Below are positions 13,606 through 25,110 of a DNA stretch of 64,000 bases, one piece after another. The notes below the pieces were generated by a model, which saw only the letters and a program-made list of their open reading frames with translations, did not search any database and was not told the origin of the DNA. This stretch comes from Undaria pinnatifida (Eukaryota > Sar > Phaeophyceae > Laminariales > Alariaceae): assembly GCA_012845835.1 (NCBI GenBank), contig JABAKD010000008.1, positions 15,801,223 to 15,865,222 on the forward strand, given 5' to 3'. Numbering within the stretch: position 1 is the first letter of the stretch; each line of letters opens with the position of its first letter. A program made the position numbers and the translations under genes.

Positions 13606-14037
13606 ATGCTGTTGAAGACCAAACGTGTTCTTGAGCTCAAATACTGCCGGACCATGCTGCAAAGAAACCAGAAGATTGCACTTTTCACGGGCTCCCGTTG
13701 TATTTTATTTCTGGGCTGCCATGGCCGCATTATACAATTCACACGTCAAAATGCGCTCGTTTCACCCGCGTACGAGCATGCGACCTATGAGTTGGTTCTT
13801 CCATTAAAAGTTATTCTCGTAATTCGTGTACATGTAAAGCTAGTCGTACCCGTACGCACAGAGTCCACAATAGCGTACTATGAGTACATTGGCTGTGAAT
13901 TTTGCGGCTGCAATTTCGTTGTACAGTACTGCAGGAACAGCAGTGTGGCGAAGACAATGAAGAACATGCGACAGCTGCAATTTCATCAATTTTGCTTCAC
14001 CTTTTGCCGTTGGCTGCAAAGGGAGCTACGTGTGTAA
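13606..14037 (+). other. 143-codon ATG frame in the foldback loop
   Basis: An ATG-initiated frame of 143 codons occupies the non-palindromic centre of the first foldback element. The predicted product is hydrophobic and Cys-rich with no motif I recognise. The equivalent centre of the second copy (37.83-38.29 kb) has no matching frame, which argues against a conserved element-encoded protein. Confidence 0.15.
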
Positions 14038-14128
14038 GAGGTCATGTCCTGTCTCAATCGTCAAGTAACATGACAATGGGCGTGATAGTCACATGTGCAA
14101 GGTTATATCCTGTCCCATTATATACAAA
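14026..14128. repeat. Diverged direct repeat, left copy
   Basis: About 103 bp, including 'catgtcctgtctcaatcgt', is repeated in the same orientation at 15,535-15,640 at roughly 75% identity. The two copies bracket the C-rich arm of the foldback element. Confidence 0.7.
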
Positions 14129-15123
14129 AATCCCCCCCCCCCCGCCTCTTGCTCTCCCTTACTCAAACGCCCCACTAAATATCGAAATCCGCCACATTAA
14201 TAAACACTTCACGCACAGGATATCACCTCATTATCTTTCGAGAGCCATCCATGCCGCTGTGTCCCCCCCCCCCCCCCCCGCCTCGAAGGCCCCCGTCTTC
14301 CCCATCACCCGCACCATCGCCTAGACTTAGCACCACTCGTATAACAAACCCCTCACCGCCCTTCCTCCCCCCCCCCCACCCCCCTAAACCCCCCCCCCCT
14401 CCAACGCCCCCTGTTTTCCGACCACCTGCACGATCGCCTAGACCTCGCACCACGCGTATAACAAGCTGCTACATATCTTTGATCTCACAGCCGAAGTGTA
14501 TTTGAATATTATTTGTGACCTAAACCTCCAAAAAAATATCCCCCCCCCCCCTCCCCCCCCCTCTTGGTCTCCCTTACTCAAACGCCCCACCAAATATCGA
14601 ATCCGCCACATTAATAAACACTTCACGCACAGGAGATCACCTCATTATCTTTCGAGAGCCATCCATGCCGCTGTGTTCCCCCCCCCCCCCCGCCTCGAAC
14701 GTCCCCTTCTTCCCCATCACCCGCACCATCGCCTAGACCTAGCACCACACGTATAACAAACCCCTCACCTAAAGCCCTTCCTCCCCCCCGCCCCCCCCCC
14801 GCCCCCACACCCCCCACCTCCCCCCCAACCCATCCCAACCCCACCCCCTCGAACACTCCACCCTCTCTTTACTCACTGATTGTACGACTTACCCCAGGAT
14901 ATACATGATAAACTGATGTATTATTTCCAAAACCGTCACATTTATCCCCTCAAAACAATGTATAGTTTCCAGGCACATATTGAGCTGCCCGTCACCCCCC
15001 TCCCCCCCCCCCCCCCCGCCCCAACCCCCCCCCCCGCCCCCAAAAATATACTGGTGCCAAAACCGTCACATTTATCCCCTCGAAAGGATTTATAGATTAC
15101 ATGCACAAATTGCCCCCTTCCCC

Positions 15124-15125
<2 letters not shown>

Positions 15126-15159
<34 letters not shown>
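15126..15159. repeat. Homopolymer, 34 consecutive C
   Basis: An uninterrupted run of 34 C within the C-rich arm of the foldback element; several shorter C runs (9-18) lie upstream. Exact length is unreliable in most sequencing chemistries. Confidence 0.85.
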
Positions 15160-15162
<3 letters not shown>

Positions 15163-15534
15163 AAACCCGCTCGCTTTTGATCAAAACCAGCCCCCCACGT
15201 CCTTCAAAACCCCGCCCCACCCCCCTCACCGGTTATTCGACTTACAAGATTCACTTGATAAAAGGATACATTTCCCTTCACAGCTGTCAGATTTTGTCCC
15301 CCTCAGAAACGGGTTTTATAGTTTCCGCGCGCAGACTGACTAAAATCATCCTGTTGACCCTGATAGCTACACTGTAGTTGTAAGGGGAGTCGCCGACCTA
15401 TATCCTTAATGAGGACACACAACTCGTAATGCGCGCGATCGGAGTATCACACACAGCTTGCAAAGTTGAGTTTCGACGAAATCTTCGATCTCACAGCTGG
15501 AGTGTATTTTCATTTTTTATAATATACATGGTTG

Positions 15535-15640
15535 GGGTGTGTGCAAGAGGCCATGTCCTGTCTCAATCGTAATGTAATATGATAGCAGGCACGATAGTCA
15601 AATGTTTAAGTTGGTATCCTGTTTCACAATATATACCGTA
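15535..15640. repeat. Diverged direct repeat, right copy
   Basis: Partner of 14,026-14,128. It ends a few bases before the TIR element at 15,646. Confidence 0.7.
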
Positions 15641-15645
15641 ACTGA

Positions 15646-16478
15646 CACAAGATAAAACACCCCGGTGATAAATTTTTGGGATTTGCAAATGTTACCACCG
15701 GGTGTGCTATCCTGTGGGGGGGGGTGATATCTCGTGTACCCCGGGTGGTAAAATGCAGCTCGCAGGGGGACCAAGGGGGGGTGATAAATCAGGGGATGTG
15801 ATAGGATGTCCGAACACCCACAAGGCGTGTTCGGGGGTGTGGTAAATGAGGGGGGGGCGATAAAACGCGGGTGTGATAGCACCCGCACAGCCTCAGGGTG
15901 TGTTTGGGTGTGTGATAAAAGCGGGTGTGATAACAGTTGAACCGCTGCTGCCGCACACTTGAAGGGGGGTGGTATGCATGCACGAACACTTGCAGCTGCC
16001 CCGCACTCCTGCTGTAGGTACCTACCTGTGATACCGGGTGGTGGTAAAACAAACGGGCCCAACCTAGGTGATGACGTCGGCGATGGCTCAATCCCCTCAA
16101 CGCCGAAGAAAGTTTCAATCAAAATACGGGCTTGGGTTGGAGATTGAAAAATGAAATCTTCCAAAATCGGAGGTACCTCGCCCAATACGATACGAGGCGG
16201 TGGCTGCGGCATCCGTCCTGCCCCCACACAAACGTGGGCTGCTGCTACCTACCTCGCTATCGGTACGATTAAAAACGAGTTACGCAGAGACACCAGGACC
16301 AAAAATCGAAGCCACAAACCACAAATCTACACTTGGATATCACCGGGGTGTGTTATCTTATGTACCCCGGGTGATAAATCGATGGTTTGTCAAACACGCC
16401 CAACATTATCACCGGGATGTCGTATCCTGTGGGGGGTGTGATTTCATATGTACGGGTGATATCTTGTGCCAGTTACGG
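15646..16478. mobile_element. Non-autonomous TIR element with TA target duplication
   Basis: The left terminus CCGTAACTGACACAAGATA and the reverse complement of the right terminus, CCGTAACTGGCACAAGATA, match at 18 of 19 positions. Both ends are flanked by TA (15,644-15,645 and 16,479-16,480). Inside each end are repeated subterminal motifs (gtgataaa, ccccgggt, tatcctgtgggg) in inverted orientation. The 833-bp body encodes no recognisable transposase. TIRs plus a TA duplication suggest a Tc1/mariner-like or related non-autonomous element; the superfamily is inferred. Confidence 0.8.
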
Positions 16479-16480
16479 TA

Positions 16481-17471
16481 CCTGGTACCGGGTATATGTA
16501 ATAGGACAACGGACATGATATTCACGGCACATTACGAACGTATTTATTATGAAGGTTTGGTTGTGAATGCATCACCGTGGATGCACTACGCCTCTACTGT
16601 AAAGACCTGCATAAAATATCGCTGCAGATATAATTGTGGTAGAGTAGGTGTATCCCATTTATTGAACTATTTCCTGAGTCTGCACATACGCTCCCAGGTA
16701 GTAACTCTTTATTGTTGGAAGTAGTCACCTCATACGCTCACCAAGCGAAGTCAAGAGATAACAGCACCTATGTACACATTATTCATGAGGGGACAACACA
16801 TACATGTGTACATATTTCCCTTCTCTGTCGGCTGACGAGGGATTGTGCTCAATTGCTCGTTTGCACCGTTTTAGGGTACAGACCGACTGCATGCAGTATT
16901 TATCTACGCGTTCAACAGCGTTCTGTCAACTGCGTTGAAGCAGTACAATGTGTCTGCCAGTATGTTATTTGAAGCATAACCGTAACATATCAAACACATC
17001 AACATGTCAGGAGTGGAGTTCAGTAGGAAAGCAGGCGTTTTGGTGCGCACGGCATGATAGACTGGATATCAAACACTGGGCGGTTACCGACCGTCGCCAT
17101 TACCTCCTCGGTGGTCAATCATACAGTTCAAAGGAATGTATATTAGTCGTATAGATTGCAACTTATCTTATCGACGCCTTTTGTCTCCGAACCCGAACTA
17201 TGAAGGCCTTTGTTGAGTTATCCACGAGGCTTCTGACGTGTTTTGGATCCGTCAATAATACAGAAATATATTGTAACCATTATACCACATCTCACTGGGA
17301 CAGGCGTTTACCGTAGTATTTTCGTGTTACGGTTTCCATCGAGTTTGTGCCTGACGGTATTGATTTTACGGCTACCACTATTTCTGAGCCCTCTTGTTAC
17401 ATGATTACCGGATCTTGGATTACTTGAGTCCTCTAATCGTTTGCCGTCCGTCCGATTATACCTGCGGATGA
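16481..17471. other. No feature recognised
   Basis: About 1 kb of mixed-composition sequence between the TIR element and the 163-codon frame. No gene, RNA or repeat was identified on either strand. Confidence 0.4.
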
Positions 17472-17963
17472 ATGATACAGAGCTTGGGAAATGTTAATCT
17501 AATGAAAAGGGGTGATGAATGCCTTGGGCATCGAGTAATAGGCCCAGCAGTGTCCGTTCATTTCTTCTCGCTTCGACCAAACAAACGCAGAAAAGTGACG
17601 ATGATGAAGTCGTTAGAGAAAGATTGTCATGCATGTTTAACGCTTCGATTATTTCTGGCCGCACCGTTCCGTTGCCACACATGTGCTGCATCTGATGCCG
17701 CGAGCCGAGCGCAAGGGCAAAATGGCGACAACGATCGCGAAGTAATCCACGGGCAGGAGGGGAGCCGAGCGACAAGAAGAATGACAAAAATCGAGAAAAA
17801 ACAGGAAAAACGGGAAGGAATCCTCTTGTATCTTTTGATTGAACATTTCAGAGCAGATAAAAATACAGTTGTCGCTGTAGCAGAACATGCGAATGCCGTT
17901 GCGGCGGCAAGTGGGGAAAGGGTCTGGGTGATAAAATATTCTGTCGCAACAACTCGCTCATGA
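17472..17963 (+). CDS. Hypothetical ORF, 163 aa
   Basis: An ATG-initiated, uninterrupted 163-codon frame, one of the longest in the window that does not run through an obvious repeat. The predicted protein has a basic N-terminal third, two C-x-x-C-like spacings around residues 70-75, a charged Lys/Glu stretch near residues 106-116 (MTKIEKKQEKREG) and an Ala/Val-rich tail. No family was recognised. A 147-codon frame lies on the opposite strand (17,627-18,070), so the coding strand is uncertain. It may be a chance frame or part of an intron-containing gene. Confidence 0.25.
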   Translation: MIQSLGNVNLMKRGDECLGHRVIGPAVSVHFFSLRPNKRRKVTMMKSLEKDCHACLTLRLFLAAPFRCHTCAASDAASRAQGQNGDNDREVIHGQEGSRATRRMTKIEKKQEKREGILLYLLIEHFRADKNTVVAVAEHANAVAAASGERVWVIKYSVATTRS

Positions 17964-18198
17964 ACCCCATCACCCCCGGTAGTGACGGCTAGGTGAAGTC
18001 CGAGCGCTGCAACAGACTTAAACATTGCGGCAGAGCACTCACCACTGCAGAAGCTAGGGTAGCGACGCAATCTCCCCTGATGTCAGAACCGCATACAACC
18101 CGGTATCACGATGTATATTCGGTGGCGGGGTGGTGTAGCTTCTCAAACGCCCAGCGTTAGTGACGGCGTCAGGAAATCGGTGGAGAGGAGAGACTGTC

Positions 18199-18206
18199 GT
18201 ATTCAT
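18199..18206. repeat. hAT target-site duplication, left
   Basis: The 8 bp gtattcat immediately precedes the element and is repeated exactly at 19,802-19,809. Confidence 0.9.
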
Positions 18207-18219
18207 CAGGGCTTTTCAC

Positions 18220-18545
18220 GGGTCACGACCCGACCCGCGGGTCGGGTCAAGGGGGTTTCAAAATATCGCGGGTCGGGTCGGGTAGGGTCATTAGGTTTTG
18301 AAATCTCATGGGTCGGGCCGGGCCGAGTCGGGTCGCGTCGGGTCAAAAGGTTATCAAAATCTTGCGGGTCGGGACAGGTCGAGTCAAGAGACTTCAAAAT
18401 ATCGCGGGTTGGGTCGTGTCGGATCAACAGGTTTCAATCTCTCGCGGGTCGGGTCGGGTCGGGTCAAGAGGTTGTCAAAATCTCGCGGGTCGGGTCTGGT
18501 CATGACCTGCGAGATACGAAGCACTTCGCGGGTCAAGCCATAATG
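18220..18545. repeat. GGGTC minisatellite (hAT left subterminal)
   Basis: Imperfect units of roughly 50 bp combine gggtcgggtcgggtc with a spacer (caaaatctcgcgggt). The inverted counterpart lies at 19,620-19,800. Such arrays may act as transposase-binding sites; that is inference. Confidence 0.8.
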
Positions 18546-18868
18546 ACCCGCGAGTTGTTTTGGGCTGACCCGGGGGTCAAACCCACGTATCTGGCCCGCC
18601 GATCCGCCTTTTACAAACTCACAGCTGAAAGTCATTTATGCCGTGCAGGCGCCCCGCGGGTCCGGCCCGCGGGTCCGCAAATAAAGGTACAAACATTTCC
18701 GCTTCCTGCCTTCCTCGTGCCGACACTTCGATCATATGTCATCACAACGTGCAGAACAATCACCAGGCAGTACCAGGAGTTAGCTATAGCTACTGGTACC
18801 AAGGCATACATCAGTGTGACGCCAATCCCGTACCTGCTGAAGCCGTACCAACAGGAGTAATATTAAGG

Positions 18869-19365
18869 TCATAGCAGTATGAAATGTGACTAAACGTAAA
18901 CAGGCTTGGAAAGGCAGTCGTCGTCGAAGCAGCAGCAGCACTGGCAGCAGCAAGCAGCATCAACAGACCGCGGGTTCTAGCGGATCGCAGCCCTTGCTGA
19001 CAGACCCACCGCCTCCGTTGTGGGCTTGCTGCCGGAAGCGGCTCAGCTAGGTTGCTTGCCGAGGCTGGAGACTGCACAGATAGAAGATAGATCCAACAGC
19101 AGTAGTAGTAGCTAGTTCGAGAATTGTCATGCCAGTACGAAATGTGGGAAAACGTATTAAAGCAAGAAGAGCAGGCGCCGTCGAAGCAGCAGCAGCAGCA
19201 ACAGCACAGCAGCAGCACCCTGGCAGCGGCAAGCACCAGCAGCAGACAGCGCATCCTCGCGAATCGCAGCCCCTGCTGACAGATCAACAACCCCAGTTGT
19301 GCGCTTGCTGCCGGAGGCGATACAGCTAGGCTGCTTGCCGGGACCAGAGATTGCACTTATAACTA
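18869..19365. repeat. Tandem duplication inside the hAT element, with CAG runs
   Basis: Two copies of about 255 bp start near 18,869 and 19,129. Shared blocks include 'cagtatgaaatgtg'/'cagtacgaaatgtg', 'gtcgaagcagcagcag', 'ctgctgacaga' and 'gcttgctgccgga'. Each contains a short (CAG)n tract, which produces Ser/Ala/Cys-rich frames on the minus strand that I do not regard as genes. Confidence 0.75.
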
Positions 19366-19801
19366 ATAACTAGCGCGCTCGTCGGGTCGCTCGTCGGGTC
19401 GATCCGGTGGCCTAGCTGTACGGGCGTGCCCATGCATGTGGGTTGAGGTTTCTTCCGATTTTTCGCGCGCACACGACATGACAGAATCATCAGCTGCAAA
19501 CAGTACCGGTAAAAACACCCAGAGAACACGACATACTGGAAAAGTACGGGAGACCAAGGACCAACCAACCGACCGAGGTATACACGCTTTGACCCTTGAC
19601 TTTTCGGCGTTGGCTCGTGAGAAATTTCACGGGTCAAGTCGACCTGACCCGAATGAAAGCCGCATCTCGCGGGTCACCCGAATTGTGGCGGGTCGGGTCG
19701 GGTCGGGTCTGGAGGGTTTCAAAACCTCGCGGGTCTGGTCGGGTGAGCAGACTCGACCCGACCCGACCCGCGAGATTTGACCCGACCCGTGAAAAGGCCT
19801 G

Positions 19802-19809
19802 GTATTCAT
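19802..19809. repeat. hAT target-site duplication, right
   Basis: Exact copy of gtattcat at 18,199-18,206. Confidence 0.9.
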
Positions 19810-22590
19810 GTGGGTGTTTTGTGTCTCTGTGTTGTGTGCTGTGCCTTCCTGAGCGGGGTGGGTGCCACTGATTCGGGTGGAGGTCATTGGTTTGTGTGCT
19901 GTGTGTTGTGCCTGACTGAGCAGGGTGGGCGCCGTTGTCTGTGTTTGGGTGAGAATAGGGGGAGTATTGGCTTGGGCGACCCCACCAAAAACCGCACCTG
20001 TGACGCCTTGACCTATGCCGATTGTGGGGGTAAAGTCAAGAAATGTGGGGTGCTTGTAGGTGATTGTGGCGTGATTGATGTGAGGCGGCGCATGTTTGTG
20101 TTATACAGATTATGCAACTGTAGCCCGTGAGGGGCTATCACAGGCCACTGCTTCTTGTGGAAACCTAGCCGAGGCGGGCAGCGGATTTTCGTGTGTAATT
20201 GTGAGCGTTTTTGTGTGTGTATGTGGGGCCATGACCTTGTGTGATAGAATCCCAGGCTGTACGTGGGCTAGACTGGCCGTTGCGGAGTGCGCGCTAGTGA
20301 TTGTAGACAAGCAGTTACAGACGTGAAAGCATGAGCCACGCCCATTGATGAAGGGCTACAGAGGGAGTAAACTCGGTGTGTCCTTACGCCCGCAGCCAAG
20401 CGACGTGGCGGGAAAGTGGGTGTTCGTTTCATATTTCTGGGGCTGCCACCATCGACAACGTCGGCACCGTTCCATAGCCGCGAGCTGGGCTGTGTGAATA
20501 AGGGTCTTGATGCGGGTATTTGTACGTGTTTCCCTGAGTGTTTGTGTATGTGACGCCATTCGAGACCACGCGCAGGCTTTTATTTGTTTTACATTGCGTG
20601 AATAGAGTTTGTTTGCGCGTAGGTTGGTGTGTTTTCCTTTTATTTTAAGCGTGTATGTCCCTATTTGACACAAGGTATTTGCCACAACGACCACGGCGGC
20701 TCAGCGATACGTCACCGAGATGGAAGTAGAGGAAGAAGAAGTTCACGTGCGGGATGTCACTTAGGCTCCGATGTCTGTCGTAGGAGAGCGCCTGGTGGTT
20801 GTATGACGCTACTGCTGGGGGGCGTAGCACCATCGCAGCGGAACGGCTGGTGTACTTACAGAGGCCAACGGACAGTGAATACTGTACGGAACGCTCGGTG
20901 GGGTCGGCGGATATATTGTACCGACAACTGGTATTGTACAGAAATTGCGCAGGGCTGGGTAGCGAGGGGAGGTTTTGTTCAAGCGAGCGTCGGTGCGTGC
21001 GTATGCGCAGCGGTGTAGACGATATGACTACGGGCAACCAACGAATACATACGCTGTCTGGGCGGCTGCTATATTTTACGGTAAGGAACTTGTTTTTGTT
21101 TTTGACAATGCTCTAAGACAATACCACGAAGCACATATTTTGTCGTCTTCGGGAAGAAGCACGTACGGGCGAGTGTGGACCGAGTCAGCAGGTCTGGGAT
21201 TTCCCGGGAGCTTCCGTCAACATCTGTAGTGCCGCTATCACTCAATAGCGATGTAAGGGGGGAACAACCGGCCCAGAAAATCAGCCATTGTTTACCACAC
21301 TTAGAGGAGGATGGTGGCATAGGAATCCAGAAACACCGGGACGCCGCCAACCGGGGATGACGTCCACCGACAACAGGCAGAGTGCCGGAACGGTGGGTCG
21401 GATAGGGTGGAGGGGGCCAGACAAATTCAGCTGCTGAGGTGCTCGCTTTGCCCCTGCGCCCGCCCACGCCATCAAGGGACAGTTTAAAGTATCACCGGAT
21501 GTCAGAGGGCGGTGGGAAGCATCGAAGGGTGTCTTACTAGGGCATCAGTGAATCGCCGGGGGCGTTTAGCGGCGCGGTAGGAGAAGGGCATCGTAGCCGT
21601 TAGTTGGACAATGCCCGGAACTGCCACCCTTCGAACCGGCGTTCCAGATCGGCACCGTCAAATGGTGTGTAGCCTACTGTGGATATGTTGTTCGCCTAAT
21701 ACCTACGTGGCGCCGACGCCCACATTCGTCGGGATGGGGGGTGCTGCACCGACGGAGGGCTGAGCGAGAAAGAATATTTGATTGAATGGCAAGCGCGCGC
21801 AGTTTCAGGACTTCACCGGGATGGCCGTTTTGCACCAACGATGGTACTGCGTCGGACAGGGGGGGTGTTACAGAGCGGCAGCGCTAGGCGAAAAGGATTA
21901 CGACGCGTGGCGACTGTGCTTATTAGTGTCACGCGGAGGGTCTTGCTGTGAGCACGGGTTAAGCTTTATAAGCTCCTACGGCTTCGTTGTACATGGGCAT
22001 GAACGATTTCCCTGGTGCGGGAAAGCCTTCCGTTAGTCGTAGAAAATCCAGTACCGCGGATTAGTGGTACCGCCCAGTGTCTATTGATGCTACCCTTAGT
22101 GCAAAGAAACAGTTAAAGCGAAGTAACCTGTCAGCCCCTTCTCCAGCCCCTTGCTCCGTTGGCACTGGCGTGTCCACCGTGCCCGTTGCCACGAGTGTTC
22201 CCTAGTTGATCATCTGCACGGACTGTTTGCGACTGCGACGTGACTTCGATCCCCATATCGCCTGACCCCTGCTTCAAGAGGCGCTGCACGAACTCAAACA
22301 CCAGGTGAGGGAGTCACAGATAGACGTGAGAGATCTGGCTCCCTTCAGGATTTGAGGACTGGATACCTGCTGTTGCAGCACATCACGATAAAGGTCAGAG
22401 CCCAAAGCAGTTACTAGTTAGTGGATGCTCAGAGGAATCATTCAATAACGTAGGTTTGCAGTGCGTGCGCAGTGCGCTATCTGATGTGACCTGTGATCAT
22501 ATTTGGCAGAGCAAGTATGTCATCCTTAGTTGTGATAGCCAAAGTCAGGTACACTAGAAGTTGGTAAATATTGAGACGCGCTGCCTCTAG
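19810..22590. other. No confident feature
   Basis: About 2.8 kb with no gene I can support. Near 19,815-19,935 a G/T-rich segment contains two similar stretches around 'gtgtgctgtg...gggtgggtgcc'. Frames of 100-130 codons occur on both strands around 20.6-21.5 kb, overlap each other and have no recognisable motif. Confidence 0.4.
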
Positions 22591-22594
22591 TCTA

Positions 22595-24000
22595 TACCTG
22601 CAGTGGTCCAATCTGCAATCCTGGGTGATACGGAAAACGCAGCGGAGACCAGCAGTCGAATAAGCAACACAACAAGCGGCATGTGTCGTAATTTTGAAGA
22701 CAAAAATACAGGATGCGAACTAAACAAACCTGCGCGAACATCTACGCTGTTTGATAAGTACGTTTTTTTCATGGAACAAAAAATTGGTACTGGTTCAACT
22801 TGCGTTGTACTCGTAGCGGAGGCAGAATTAGAATCATCAGCAGAAGCACATCAGAAGCAGAAGGTGTATATAGCAGCGGTAGTATCAGCACCCCGGTACA
22901 CGAGACCAGAGCCGGGTCAGTGTTTCTGTGCGTGTGTCTTGTCGATTAACCTCCTGAAAATTGGTACTCATACATCAGAGACATAGATATATAGTTATCC
23001 CTTTTTTCTGTTTAACTCTTGAAGGCAAAATCTGCATCTCCGACCACCCAAACACACAACCAACGTCGGAGAACCCCACACTATACTCGCTTATTACGCA
23101 GCCCAGCAACGCCTGTGAACGTTGCCGCCCCTGTCTCGACCAACTCTTAACCACTTACGGAGAAACCAGCACGAGAATAGTTGCTGCTGTTATTTGTGCG
23201 TGCACAGGACCCGTCATAATTGGCCTTTGTGTCGTGTACGTTGACTGCTGTAGACCAACATGGCCAAGAAAAAGTTGGATTACACAAACATCCCAACACG
23301 CACAGAAAAAAAAGTCGTTCAAGGCACCCTATGCTTGAACGAAATCCCATTTGAAGAGGCTTTGTGTGTTTAGAACACCAAGAAAAAAAGGCACACGCGA
23401 CCAGAGCTGGGTGTCGCTGTACGTGTGTCTCGTCGATTAACCTTCTGAAAATAGGTTCTCGTGCGGCAACACAGCATGAAAACAATAGAACTCACGGCTG
23501 ACGTCCTTGAATTGTTTTTTCAAAAATATGTATATACTCGTGTATATACATGTGTTAGTTTTTTTAACAGAACAATATGACCCCTCCCATTATGAAAAAA
23601 CTCACCCACATAGTATGTTACAAGTACCAACAACGCAGCTTGCAAAGATGAGTATTGACCCGAAATTCGTCGAACTCACGGCTGACGTTTATAAAATATT
23701 TTTATGAAATAAATAGTTCTCCCGTTTTATCCTGTTGAACTCTTCATGGGGTCTGCATCTCCGAGCACCAAATACAACAACCATCGGAGAAGCCCAAAAT
23801 TCTGCTGCACTCGCATATTACGTACCCCAGCAATGCCTGCATGTGAAATCAAACGTTGCCGCCCCAGAATCGACGACGATTCACGCGTACATTTTGGCCT
23901 TGACGTCCCACGCACTGAGGTCTCTGAAAGGAACCTTACGTTCTGTGAGAGCTTTCTGGTCCAATATTCCAAACGTGAGTGATTGTCGCCTCTCACACGA
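22595..24000. repeat. Dispersed repeat family, copy A (with partial second unit)
   Basis: 22,595-23,330 is similar to 53,090-53,960. Paired landmarks are 'agtggtccaatctgc'/'agtagtccaatctgc', 'gaacatct...ctgtttgat' and 'aacgttgccgcccctgtctcgaccaactct'-type text. A partial second unit (about 23,340-24,000) repeats 'tcgtcgattaacc', 'ggagaa(c)cccac' and 'aaacgttgccgcccc'. Identity is roughly 60-75%. No coding capacity was recognised; likely an old transposon family. Confidence 0.55.
23526..23549. repeat. Short perfect hairpin
   Basis: atgtatatac - tcgt - gtatatacat: a 10-bp A/T-rich stem with a 4-nt loop inside the dispersed repeat. Confidence 0.6.
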
Positions 24001-24875
24001 AAGCTCAAAACAACGAAAATTTTCAAGCCGAATCCATTTGGCGCTAACGTCTACCCCACCGTGCAGATTACGTGCCACTAAACAGTCTCACAAGGTTTCA
24101 TCTTCATTAGATCTATCTGCATTGAGTTTGGTCCATGGATATCGGGCCCTTCTCTGATGTGCTCTGTGTCGCGTGTCCTCTGTGTGGGCTTTTGGTGTTT
24201 ATCAACAAATTTGCTAGGACGGCACTCCTTTTTCCCTTGGCGGAAGTCATTCTGCATAAACCAAAAAGCATGTCCAAGTCTTCGTATACGTTGACGAGTC
24301 AACACTCCTTCGCTATTCTTGGTGTGTCGAAAAGTGCGATCCCGTGTTGTATTGCCGGATAAATTTGAGCAGATCCGTCAATGAAGTTTCTAGTAGAAAC
24401 TAGCATATGTAAGTCTTCTTGAATACTGACAAGTCAACACTTCTTGACTCCACGCCTATTTTTAGGGGAACGTGTTGCCGTATACAATACTGATCGAGTC
24501 AGAAAGCGCGTAGATTCCCGGTAGAACATGTTCGTGGTCGTCTCACCATCGGTGTTGCTGCCGCCACTGTCGTGGTACTACTACTATTTAATACCCTCAG
24601 CCATCGATCGTTGCGAAGGCCTTTATCGCGCGATATGGATTATTATTATAGACCTCACAGCAGCGACGTGACACTACCGCGCCATCGGTGTTGTTTCTGC
24701 CACCACCGTCGTAATACTACTGCCACTGTAGCACCCACATCCATCCGTCGGGATCTTTGTCATTGTCGAGTGATCTGGATTATCTCCACAGCCCGGACGG
24801 ATCAGCTCGCCGTAGCTCGAGGTAGCCTTTTTCGACGGTAGCTCACCGGTGAGGTACGGGAGATACACAAGCTGC

Positions 24876-25110
24876 ACATGTTTTCCCCATTTGAGCCACA
24901 GCAGGTAGCTCATCTGCACATGTTTTGGACGGGTGAGCTATACCCGATAGCTCATCCGCACATGTTTGCCCAGGATGAGATATACGAGCTACATAATCTG
25001 CACATATGTTCAATGCTTGAGCTATAGGCGATGGTTCATCCACACATTTTTTCAAAGCTTGAACTTTAGAGGATAGCTCATATGCACATGTTTTGAGGTC
25101 GTGAGCTATA
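24876..25110. repeat. 42-bp minisatellite, about 5.5 units
   Basis: Units begin with acatgttttg and end with tagctcatctgc, repeating every 42 bp from 24,876 (24,918, 24,960 and so on). Because 42 is divisible by three, the minus strand stays open through the whole array and encodes a 14-residue repeat whose clearest copies read CADELSGIAHPSKT. The minus frame runs from 25,160 to 24,843 (105 codons). No known repeat-protein family fits with confidence. Confidence 0.8.

Larger units (their letters stand above)
12715..15530. mobile_element. Foldback (long-TIR) element, copy 1
   Basis: The left end (aaatacactccatccagctgt) and the right end (acagctggagtgtatttt) are inverted copies, and the similarity continues inwards for hundreds of bases. 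The left arm (to about 13,470) is G-rich and the right arm (about 14,130-15,530) is C-rich. Shared blocks include the 'ggtcggcgactcccctt' segment near 12,860 with its inverse near 15,390, and 'gaaatgcatcag' with its inverse. The right arm holds two copies of a ~400-bp sub-repeat (from about 14,130 and 14,530). Ends are approximate because the outermost 15 bp are A/T-rich and no target duplication is evident. No transposase was recognised. A second copy lies at 36.75-39.63 kb. Confidence 0.7.
18207..19801. mobile_element. Non-autonomous hAT-type transposon, 1,595 bp
   Basis: The left end CAGGGCTTTTCACGGGTC and the inverted right end CAGGCCTTTTCACGGGTC match at 17 of 18 positions. The exact 8-bp duplication gtattcat flanks both sides. 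An 8-bp duplication and a CAGG-type terminus are the hallmarks of the hAT superfamily. The subterminal regions (18,220-18,545 and 19,620-19,800) are minisatellites built on gggtcgggtc with a ~50-bp longer period (gggtcaagaggtttcaaaat). The core carries a tandem duplication of ~255 bp and CAG runs. No transposase domain was found, so it would need one in trans. Confidence 0.9.

Noticed and set aside
15598-16227. 209-codon minus-strand frame
   Set aside because: Covers the subterminal repeats of the TA-flanked TIR element; the His/Pro/Leu repetition mirrors the DNA repeats.
18111-18860. 249-codon plus-strand frame
   Set aside because: Runs through the GGGTC minisatellite and the hAT terminus; openness comes from the repeat, which lacks stops in this phase.
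18811-19356. 181-codon minus-strand Cys/Ala/Ser-rich frame
   Set aside because: Product of CAG trinucleotide runs and the tandem duplication inside the hAT element.
24868-25110. CRISPR-like regular repeats
   Set aside because: Repeats are contiguous 42-bp minisatellite units without unique spacers; the genome context is eukaryotic.
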